From: an uncultured Collinsella sp.
GTDB taxonomy: Bacteria > Actinomycetota > Coriobacteriia > Coriobacteriales > Coriobacteriaceae
Length of the DNA: 64,000 nucleotides
Assembly (NCBI GenBank): GCA_900541175.1
Contig: UQIT01000002.1
Coordinates: forward strand, 1 to 64,000
Direction of reading: 5' to 3'
Shown: positions 57,909 through 64,000 of the stretch, piece by piece
How the letters are laid out: every line of letters starts with the position of its first letter
Position numbering within the stretch: position 1 is the first letter of the stretch
Made by a program: the position numbers and the translations under genes
The notes under the pieces: generated by a model
Told to the model about the DNA's origin: nothing
What the model saw: only the letters and a program-made list of their open reading frames with translations
The model's database searches: none

Positions 57909-59422
57909 TACAGCTCGCCTCCCTTCCCGGCAAAATCGGGCGCGACGGAAAGCGCGGGCGCACCCGTAGCGGCATCGGCAAAGCCGCGCTCCAGGGCGCG
58001 GGCAAACGTGAGCAGCTGACGGTCCTTAAACGCCGGACCAACCAGCTGGGCAGAAACGGGCAGCTTGGTGTCCTCGCCCAGGCCCAGCGGCACCGAGATA
58101 CCACCGTTGCCGCAAATGTTGAGCGAGATGGTGTACAGGTCGGAAAGGTACATCTGCGTGGGATCGCTGATCTCGCCAAACTTAAAGGCCGTGCGCGGCG
58201 AGGCGGGCATGAGGATGGTGTCTACCTTGGCATACGCGGCGTCGTAGTCCTGCGTGATGAGCGTGCGGGCCTTTTGCGCGGCGTAGTAGTACTTGTCGTA
58301 CACGCCCGAGCTCAGCAGGTAGGCGCCGAGCATCTGACGGCGCTTGGCCTCAGCACCAAAGCCGTGGGCGCGCGAAAGCGAGCTCTGGTCGGACAGGTTG
58401 GCGCAGCCCTCCTCCTGATAGCCGTAGCGAATGCCGTCGAAGCGGGCCAGGTTGGAGAACGCCTCGGCCGGGCCGATGACGTAGTAGGCAGCGATGGCGG
58501 CGTCCAGGTGCGGCAGGTCGACCTCGACCAGCTCGGCGCCCTGGCTCTGCAGCTCCTGGGCGGCGCGCTGAACAGCGGCCTTGACCTCGGACGTCAGGCC
58601 CTCGGCCTCCATAAACGCAGGAATGATGCCCACGCGCTTGCCTTCGATGCTGTCGTTGAGGCGCTCGGTAAAGTCGACGGCACAGTCCTGGCTGGTGCAG
58701 TCGTACGGATCATGACCCGCGCCGGTAAGCGCGTTCATGGCCAGCGCAACGTCCTCGACCGTGCGGCCAAAGGGGCCCACCTGGTCGAGCGACGAGCCAA
58801 AGGCAACAACACCGTAACGGCTCACGGCGCCATACGTGGGCTTAAAGCCCACCACGCCGCACAGCGACGCCGGCTGGCGAATGGAGCCGCCGGTGTCCGA
58901 GCCCAGCGAGAGCGCGACCTCGCCCGCGGCGACGGCGGCAGCGGAGCCGCCCGAGGAGCCGCCGGGCACGCGCTCGGTATCCCAGGGGTTGTTGGTGCGG
59001 TGGAACGCCGAGCTCTCGGTGGAGCTGCCAAAGGCAAACTCGTCCATATTGGCCTTGCCCATGGGCAGGCAGCCGGCATCGAGCATGCGCTGGACGCAGG
59101 TGGCGGTGTAGACGCTCTGGTAGTCCCCGAGCATGCGGGAAGCGCAGGTGGTGCGCGTGCCCACGAGGTTCATGTTGTCCTTGATGGCCAGCGGCACGCC
59201 CGCAAGCGGGGGCAGCGGCTTGCCTGCGGCACGGTCGGCATCCACGCGTGCAGCGGCCTCGAGCGCAAGCTCGGGCGCCACCTGCAGGAATGCCTGGACC
59301 CCGCCCTCACGCGCCTCGATGGCGGCAAGGGAGGCCTGGGCCACCTCGGTAGCGGTAAAGTCGCCGGCGGCAACGCCCGCGGCAATCTGAGCGGCGGTAA
59401 GGGAATCGAAGCTTAGCGCCAT
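57908..59422 (-). CDS. gatA: Asp-tRNA(Asn)/Glu-tRNA(Gln) amidotransferase subunit A
   Basis: A 504-residue amidase-signature enzyme that releases ammonia from glutamine for GatB. The Ser-cisSer-Lys triad is visible: Lys in PLAIKDNMNLVG, the cis-Ser in PGGSSGGSAAAVAAG, and the nucleophile Ser in GSDTGGSIRQPAS. Normal length. It overlaps gatC and gatB by one base each, so the three are translationally coupled. Confidence 0.96.
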   Translation of the reverse strand: MALSFDSLTAAQIAAGVAAGDFTATEVAQASLAAIEAREGGVQAFLQVAPELALEAAARVDADRAAGKPLPPLAGVPLAIKDNMNLVGTRTTCASRMLGDYQSVYTATCVQRMLDAGCLPMGKANMDEFAFGSSTESSAFHRTNNPWDTERVPGGSSGGSAAAVAAGEVALSLGSDTGGSIRQPASLCGVVGFKPTYGAVSRYGVVAFGSSLDQVGPFGRTVEDVALAMNALTGAGHDPYDCTSQDCAVDFTERLNDSIEGKRVGIIPAFMEAEGLTSEVKAAVQRAAQELQSQGAELVEVDLPHLDAAIAAYYVIGPAEAFSNLARFDGIRYGYQEEGCANLSDQSSLSRAHGFGAEAKRRQMLGAYLLSSGVYDKYYYAAQKARTLITQDYDAAYAKVDTILMPASPRTAFKFGEISDPTQMYLSDLYTISLNICGNGGISVPLGLGEDTKLPVSAQLVGPAFKDRQLLTFARALERGFADAATGAPALSVAPDFAGKGGEL

Positions 59423-59733
59423 TACTCGCTCTCCCCCTCTCCCAAAATGGACGGCACGCGGAAGTAGCGGTCGCGCGCGCTGCCGGCGTTTTCGAGCGCA
59501 ACGTCGAGCGGCAGGTCGCGCTCGGGCTCGCGCAGGTCGTCGCCCATCACGTTGGACAGGCTTCCGATGGAATGGAACGTGGGCTCCACGTCGGGCAAGT
59601 CATATTGCAAGACGGGCTCGAGCATCTGGACGGCGTCGTTCATGTAGGACGTCATCTGGGTGAGCTCGTCATCGGTCAGTGCGATCTTTGCGTACTCGGC
59701 GATGCCGCGCACGTCTTTCTCGCTGAGTGCCAT
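59422..59733 (-). CDS. gatC: Asp-tRNA(Asn)/Glu-tRNA(Gln) amidotransferase subunit C
   Basis: A 103-residue GatC that belts GatA to GatB. It begins LSEKDVRGIAEYAKIALTDD and ends REPERDLPLDVALENAGSARDRYFRVP, both typical. ATG 59733 follows GGAAGGGAG; an upstream ATG (59751) is less well placed. It is first in the gatCAB operon. Confidence 0.94.
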   Translation of the reverse strand: MALSEKDVRGIAEYAKIALTDDELTQMTSYMNDAVQMLEPVLQYDLPDVEPTFHSIGSLSNVMGDDLREPERDLPLDVALENAGSARDRYFRVPSILGEGESE

Positions 59734-59896
59734 AGGCGCTCCCTTCCGCATAACAGATAAACCGCTCTAGTATACAAGGCAACGCCACTTGGAGCAGGTG
59801 CTTTACCCAAATGCAGCGAAAACGTAACGAGGGCGGCGGGCTGGCAGGCGGCGGGCTGGCGGTTCCGCAGCGAAACCGCGCCCTCCATAGCGAAAA

Positions 59897-59959
59897 CCGT
59901 CTCGCCCGCAACGAAGACCGTCCCACCCGCAACGAAAACCGTCCCGCCCGCAGCGAAAA
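59897..59959. repeat. Three tandem 21-bp repeats
   Basis: Unit CCGTCYCRCCCGCARCGAARA repeats three times without gaps, with a few substitutions per copy and partial units before it (GCGAAA stretches). It is non-coding, in the 346-base gap between gatC and the sortase gene. Confidence 0.65.
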
Positions 59960-59960
59960 G

Positions 59961-60017
59961 CATCACAACATTCGACGCTTTTCGTCAAAATCGAGTTTTT
60001 CATCGAATGTTGTGATG
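59961..60017. repeat. 15-bp perfect inverted repeat
   Basis: CATCACAACATTCGA (59961-59975) and TCGAATGTTGTGATG (60003-60017) are perfectly complementary across a 27-base AT-rich spacer that itself contains GACG-cttttt-like CGTC pairing. It may be an operator or a repeat. Confidence 0.6.
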
Positions 60018-60031
60018 GTTTGGAAGCCCCG

Positions 60032-60067
60032 ACCACCACAAAGGTGCCTGTCCCCATTGTGGTGGTT
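60032..60067. repeat. CCACCACAAAGG hairpin repeat, copy near sortase
   Basis: ACCACCACAAAGG and CCATTGTGGTGGT form a near-perfect hairpin with spacer TGCCTGTCC, the inverse of the GGACAGGCA spacer at 26641. It lies 12 bases after the sortase stop on the minus strand, so it may also terminate that gene. Confidence 0.6.
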
Positions 60068-60079
60068 CTGGAGAATGTC

Positions 60080-61024
60080 CTATGCCGAGGCCTTGGCCTT
60101 GCGGCGCTTGCGGACCGCGTGGACCACGATGTCCAGCAGCAACAGCACAATGGCTACGACCACGATGAGCACGGCAAACTCGCGCTTGCCCCAGTGGCGG
60201 CCGGCCAGCGACTTTTGCTTGTCGACGTCCTTCTTGTTGTACTTGGTGCGCACGCAATGTACCAGCAGACGATGGTCGTTTACGCCGTAGGGCGTGCAGG
60301 TGACGAGCGTCACTTTGTCGGCGCCGGGCTCGATGGTCAGCGACTCCATCTCCTCGGGCAGCACGACCTCGGAGTCCACCATCTTGTAGGCGAGCGTCTT
60401 GTTCATGGTGTGCAGCAGCACCAGGTCGCCGGGCTCCAGCGAGTGGATATCGTCGAACATGCTCAGGTTGCGCATGCCCGAGTGCGCGGTGAGCACGCAA
60501 TGCGTCGAGGTGCCGCCCACCGGCAGGCTCGTGCCCTCCAGGTGGCCGACGCCCGCCATAAGGACTTCCTCGCTCGTGCCGTGGTAGATAGGCATGCTCA
60601 CGTCGATGGAGGGGATTTCGACCCAGCTCATCATGGGGTCGCGGTCAAAGATGAGTTGCTGGGCGTAGGGCTCAATCTGGTCGGCAGGGAGCTCGGTGGC
60701 CTCGCCCGCCAGCTGCTCGTTAAAGGAGCGCGCCTGGAGCAGGATGCGCTCGCGCTCCTCGGCAGATAGCGCGTCCACGGTGCTGGACACGGTGCTGATC
60801 TGGTTGAACACGCCAGAGGCCTCGAGCCGGTCCAAGATCCACGGCCAGGTCATAAGGCCCACGCCAATAAGGATAATGACGATGGTGATGAGCCGGTCGG
60901 CCCAGCGCGGCAGCCGCTTGCGGCGGCACTTGGACTTGGGCTTGGACTGAGGTTTGGGCTGAGGGCTTGAGCTGCCGTTGTCCGCAGTGTTATTGCTCTT
61001 CATATGTTTGGCGCCCTGCACCAT
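60080..61024 (-). CDS. Class C (pilus) sortase
   Basis: A 314-residue sortase. An N-terminal basic stretch and membrane helix (RLITIVIILIGVGLMTWPWI) anchor it. The catalytic residues are His in CVLTAHSGMRN, Cys in VTLVTCTPYGVN and Arg in DHRLLVHC. A second hydrophobic helix near the end (VLIVVVAIVLLLLDIVV) followed by basic residues is typical of class C. ATG 61024 follows GAGGAG. It would polymerise the LPLTG pilin encoded at 62050. Last gene of the locus. Confidence 0.92.
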   Translation of the reverse strand: MVQGAKHMKSNNTADNGSSSPQPKPQSKPKSKCRRKRLPRWADRLITIVIILIGVGLMTWPWILDRLEASGVFNQISTVSSTVDALSAEERERILLQARSFNEQLAGEATELPADQIEPYAQQLIFDRDPMMSWVEIPSIDVSMPIYHGTSEEVLMAGVGHLEGTSLPVGGTSTHCVLTAHSGMRNLSMFDDIHSLEPGDLVLLHTMNKTLAYKMVDSEVVLPEEMESLTIEPGADKVTLVTCTPYGVNDHRLLVHCVRTKYNKKDVDKQKSLAGRHWGKREFAVLIVVVAIVLLLLDIVVHAVRKRRKAKASA

Positions 61025-61138
61025 CGCCGGTCACTCCTCTACAACTCAAGTTGTCTAAACAAATAATAGCCGAATTACGAGCTTCCGCGCCGGACAACGC
61101 AGCTAAACAGCATTGTGCGGCGCGAGCATGGGCCAGCA

Positions 61139-61386
61139 TTTGAGTTTTCAAAATGTCCCGGATCGGCGGGGCAATTCGGGATACAATGTCACTAGAAAAC
61201 GACGCACCCCGCGTAAATGTTTGGGAGCGCGGGCGGCCTAGTTTTCAGCTTTTGTTAAATGCCCGGGATCCGACCCCCGGGCATTCTTATTTGCGCTTTC
61301 GGCGCAAATGCCTTCTACCGTCCGCACCGCGCGTGCGCCTACGGACCTTAAACCGAACCTCATACGAGTCAAAAAACGCGATGACG
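61139..61386. repeat. About 250-bp direct repeat, copy 1
   Basis: Nearly identical to 61619-61869 (a few substitutions and one 3-base insertion), with a 480-base period. It carries a CCCGnATC...GATTCGGG dyad, an AATGCCCGGG/CCCGGGCATT hairpin at 61258-61285, and the 3' part of the small gene at 61287-61436. Confidence 0.85.
61258..61285 (-). terminator. Terminator after small membrane peptide gene
   Basis: Perfect 10-bp stem AATGCCCGGG / CCCGGGCATT immediately after the stop codon at 61287-61289, followed on the minus strand by TAACAAAAG. A second copy lies at 61738-61765 in the downstream repeat. Confidence 0.7.
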
Positions 61387-61436
61387 AACGTGCCCACCGC
61401 CGCGAGGGCAGCGAGCGCGTTAAGGAATTTCAGCAT
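61287..61436 (-). CDS. Small single-helix membrane peptide with basic tail
   Basis: A 49-residue frame; ATG 61436 follows GGAGGT. A hydrophobic helix (FLNALAALAAVGTFVIAFF) is followed by an Arg/Lys-rich cytoplasmic-type tail (FKVRRRTRGADGRRHLRRKR). It lies between the pilin and the sortase on the same strand. Its 3' half is duplicated at 61767 without the start. Function unknown; toxin-like or membrane-scaffold roles cannot be told apart. Confidence 0.6.
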   Translation of the reverse strand: MLKFLNALAALAAVGTFVIAFFDSYEVRFKVRRRTRGADGRRHLRRKRK

Positions 61437-61618
61437 ATGGTGACCTCCGATCGAGTCGTCGGCCGCCCGCGCACGGGATGCGTCGCAAGGGTATTTTACT
61501 GCGAGTGTATGCACCCACAGCTGTTAAACGCTATTTTGACAAACATTTGTTCGATAGTTACAAACACGATTCCTCATCCAGCGGAGCCTGGCCGCATTGT
61601 CCGGGTTTGCCCGACGTG

Positions 61619-61869
61619 TTTGAGTTTTCAAAATGTCCCGAATCGGCGGGGAGATTCGGGATACAATGTCAATAGAAAACGACGCACCCCGCGTAAATGT
61701 TTGGGAGCGCGGGCGGCCTAGTTTTCTGGTTTTGTTAAATGCCCGGGATCCTACCCCCGGGCATTCTTATTTGCGCTTGTTGCGGCGCAAATGCCTTCTA
61801 CCGTCCGCACCGCGCGTGCGCCTACGGACCTTAAACCGAACCTCATACGAGTCAAGAAACGCGATGACG
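61619..61869. repeat. About 250-bp direct repeat, copy 2
   Basis: Second copy of 61139-61386; see that entry. The duplication ends inside the small coding frame at 61869, where unrelated sequence and the pilin terminator follow. Confidence 0.85.
61767..61869 (-). pseudogene. Truncated copy of the small membrane peptide gene
   Basis: Encodes VIAFLDSYEVRFKVRRRTRG and the basic tail through TAA 61767-61769, matching the 61287 gene with one extra Asn codon. The start, ribosome site and first half of the helix are missing because the repeat ends at 61869. Confidence 0.7.
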
Positions 61870-61919
61870 GATGAGTCCGGATCGGACGGTGGAGGCTGCC
61901 TGTGTTGTCCAAAAAGAAC

Positions 61920-61949
61920 GGGGCAGACTCCAGTGCGGAGCCTGCCCCG
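61920..61949 (-). terminator. Pilin gene terminator
   Basis: Stem CGGGGCAG-CTCC / GGAG-CTGCCCCG with one mismatch; the minus strand continues TTCTTTTTGG. It lies 100 bases after the pilin stop. Confidence 0.82.
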
Positions 61950-62049
61950 AAAAAAGAATGGCAAAGCAAGAACGTGGATGGACGAGAAAAGTGTCCGCAA
62001 GTCTCATGGCCATCACATCCCACCTGCCAAAGGGATGGGTGAGCGAGCG

Positions 62050-63741
62050 TTACTCCTGCTCGGACTCCTCAGCCTGCTTACGGCTGCGGATGAGGTGCGC
62101 CACGCCGATGCACAGCACCGCGCCACCAGCGATCCAAGTGAAGGTCACGCCGTTGAGACCGGTGAGCGGGAGACCAACCTGCTTGGTATCGCCGACGGTG
62201 ATGTTGAAGGTGCCGTCCGCGTCCTTCTTGGAGCCAGGCTTCGCCGTCAGATTGTTATCGCCGGCATCCTCATCGGTGATACCGGCAATGACCTTGCCGC
62301 CCTGGTCAGTCGTAAGTACTCCATCGAGCTTAGTAAGACCAGCCTTCGGACCATCGGCGGTCATGGTCGGCTTGATCTCGAAGGTAAAGGGGTTGACCGC
62401 GGTGTAACCGGAGGGGGGAGTAACCTCCGTGACCGTATAGACGCCGGCATCGAGACGAGTAAGCTTAATGACACCATCGGCGTCCGTCGATAGGACGACC
62501 TCGGTGTCACTCAAAGTGCCATCATCCTTGACATATTTAACGTTTGCGCTGTTCTCGTCACCGTTAGTTGTGATGGTGAACTTAGCATCTTTCAATGCCT
62601 TCTCGGTGCCCAGGTCGACCTTGTTGATCTTGAGGCCGTAAGTGTAGTTCTTGACCTTATCGGGCGGAGTCTGGCCCTTACTATCCTTGTTCATGGGATT
62701 GTTGGAGTACTTAAGTATCACGGCGTTGTCGTTACTCCCAGTGTCAGCAACAATAGCCTGCTTGTTAATCTGTGCCGTATAAGAAACAACGATGTAGGAG
62801 TCCTTGGTGACGTCACTGACATTCTTCAGGTTATTGCAGGTCCACCTCGTCGTCTTGCTGCCATCTTCGGCAGCCTCGTCGTTCGACTCCTTGAATTTAT
62901 CAGTAATATCCGTACCCTCCGTGCGGGCGAGATCGCCCTTCGCGTCAGACTTGCTCTTATACAGGTAGACCTTAGCGCCCTTCTGCAGCGTCAGGCCCTT
63001 GGAAATCTGATCGGAGAACTCGTAGAAATACGTGTCGTACTTATCGAAGTTCTCGGCGACGGTACCGTAGAGGTTGTACGTCACGTTCTGGCCGATCTGG
63101 GAGTCAGCGGCATCGTGTTCTGTGTTGTCGGCATCACTCACGATCTTTTTCTCGACGGTGGGGATGCCGGTTTTCTCGCTGACGTTAACGGGAGTGCTTC
63201 CCACGACAGTGAAGATGGGGGACGTACCCGCCTCGCCCTCATTAATGGTGTCGGCTTTGGTCACAAAGAGCCAGTAACCGTGCGCGAGACCGGAGGCAGC
63301 GCCGTTTGTCGTTGTCGTCTTTTCAGTAAGATTGTCTACGGCAGCGGCAATCTTATAAGCAATGTGATTAGAGTCAACACGGGTTGTCTCATCGGTACCT
63401 GTCACCTCATTCGTAATCCAGTCTGCAGCATCCTGAGCAGTCTCACCCTTGTAATTCGGCTCCTTTTTCCTGATAACTTCCTCGACAGCCGTCTTCACGC
63501 TACCGTTTGCCCAAGTGATGTTGCTCGCGACCGTCTTGCCTTCAACCGTAGCGAAATCAGCGCTGAAAATCTGATAGCCCTCGAACTCGGTAGTGTTACC
63601 CTCAACGTTCTCGATAGTCACCGAGCCGTTCGCCTCCGCAGCGAACGCCATCGTAACCGGGGCCATGACGCCGCCGAAGCTCAGCGCTGCTGTGAGGCCG
63701 GCGGTTACTGCCAGGCGTGCGATGTTCTTGCTCATGCTCAT
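62050..63741 (-). CDS. LPXTG-anchored major pilin (SpaA-type)
   Basis: A 563-residue pilin. ATG 63741 follows GAGGAAAAG. The signal peptide ends near MAFAAEANG. Domains in order: a threonine-rich N-terminal domain, GIPTVEKKIVSDAD with the candidate pilin-motif Lys, two immunoglobulin-like isopeptide domains, and a Cna-B domain with E-box YTVTEVTPPSGYT. It ends with the sorting signal LPLTGLNG, a hydrophobic helix and RSRKQAEESEQE. A class C sortase would link the subunits through Lys and Thr. It lies downstream of a second anchored surface protein. Confidence 0.93.
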   Translation of the reverse strand: MSMSKNIARLAVTAGLTAALSFGGVMAPVTMAFAAEANGSVTIENVEGNTTEFEGYQIFSADFATVEGKTVASNITWANGSVKTAVEEVIRKKEPNYKGETAQDAADWITNEVTGTDETTRVDSNHIAYKIAAAVDNLTEKTTTTNGAASGLAHGYWLFVTKADTINEGEAGTSPIFTVVGSTPVNVSEKTGIPTVEKKIVSDADNTEHDAADSQIGQNVTYNLYGTVAENFDKYDTYFYEFSDQISKGLTLQKGAKVYLYKSKSDAKGDLARTEGTDITDKFKESNDEAAEDGSKTTRWTCNNLKNVSDVTKDSYIVVSYTAQINKQAIVADTGSNDNAVILKYSNNPMNKDSKGQTPPDKVKNYTYGLKINKVDLGTEKALKDAKFTITTNGDENSANVKYVKDDGTLSDTEVVLSTDADGVIKLTRLDAGVYTVTEVTPPSGYTAVNPFTFEIKPTMTADGPKAGLTKLDGVLTTDQGGKVIAGITDEDAGDNNLTAKPGSKKDADGTFNITVGDTKQVGLPLTGLNGVTFTWIAGGAVLCIGVAHLIRSRKQAEESEQE

Positions 63742-63849
63742 CTTCTTTTCCTCTGCTTTCTGCTTGAAGTCCATTTGATCTAAATCTGTCTGTCTGTGTC
63801 TTAGCATCTACTTCGCTACGTCTCGCCCCGCTCTCTGTGGGGCTGCCAG

Positions 63850-64000
63850 CTACTCTTTATGGCTGCCACCTCCCCGTTTGACCAGGAGCGCGACCACGAT
63901 GAACGCGGCTCCGGCGACCGCTGCGGCGGCCGCGGCGTACATTGCCATATCGCCAGTCGAGGGCATAAAGCCTCCGGTGGTAATGCTAGGGGGTGTGCCG
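63850..64000 (-). CDS. Sortase-anchored surface protein, C-terminal end (partial)
   Basis: The minus strand from the window edge gives 49 residues: a proline-rich stretch, then sorting motif MPSTGD, a hydrophobic helix (MAMYAAAAAAVAGAAFIVVA), and basic tail KRGGGSHKE-stop at 63850-63852. The motif has Met in place of Leu. It is encoded 109 bases upstream of the pilin in the same direction, so probably a tip or minor pilin. The body lies outside the window. Confidence 0.8.
   Translation of the reverse strand, partial: GTPPSITTGGFMPSTGDMAMYAAAAAAVAGAAFIVVALLVKRGGGSHKE

Noticed and set aside
59897..59959. CRISPR array
   Set aside because: The 21-bp units are directly adjacent with no spacers, and no cas genes lie in the window.

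Overview
The window is high-GC DNA with Gram-positive features: LPXTG-type pilin, class C sortase, MurT/GatD amidation and GatCAB. The mix of genes (type III glutamine synthetase, split MetH, GldA and Fe-ADH, UPF0210 protein, SARP/BTAD regulator, mannose-family PTS) suggests Coriobacteriia, probably Collinsella. This is inference from gene content; no marker comparison could be run.

Layout. 1-150 is the end of a sensor kinase. 548-11875 looks like a decayed genomic island at the 3' end of guaA. A 12-bp direct repeat of the guaA terminus lies at 548 and 11864. Between them are a methyltransferase cassette behind an iron-box-like promoter, several genes cut and joined by deletions, an IS200 remnant, a complete minus-strand sugar operon (LevR-type regulator, EIIB, EIIC, EIID, EIIA, GH172 glycosidase, ROK fructokinase) and a truncated MTA/SAH nucleosidase.

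11.8-26.7 kb is mostly housekeeping: guaA, ansA, a small HTH regulator with a 24-bp palindrome, ychF, an iron-sulfur protein, glycerol and iron-type alcohol dehydrogenases, a coupled pair of unknown repeat-like proteins, and a fused MurT-GatD. 26.6-29.9 kb holds tRNA-Glu, several palindromic repeats and a type III glutamine synthetase. 29.9-34.2 kb is a methionine operon: metF, a free-standing MetH reactivation domain, and MetH lacking that domain. Then come UPF0210, a methyltransferase, yhbY, a 999-aa SARP-like regulator, nagB, an EIIA-Glc protein, glmM, rpsI-rplM, a patatin phospholipase and tmRNA.

46.7-64.0 kb holds a P-type ATPase with a DUF6110-like partner, an ABC pair resembling siderophore importers with a divergent AraC regulator, a DUF4143 ATPase, gatCAB, and a pilus locus (surface protein, LPLTG pilin, small membrane peptide, sortase).

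The most striking unexplained signal is a structured element found twice, 17 bp after the UPF0210 stop codon (35669-35804) and 4 bp after the gatB stop codon (56087-56227). Both copies lie in sense orientation to the upstream gene. Both have 33-40 bp near-perfect outer arms, an inner hairpin whose stem sequence differs but whose pairing is kept, and the same conserved blocks (ACAGTCCTG, CACATTAAGTG, GTGCGGAACTC). This pattern suggests an undescribed 3'-UTR RNA family or a very strong terminator class.
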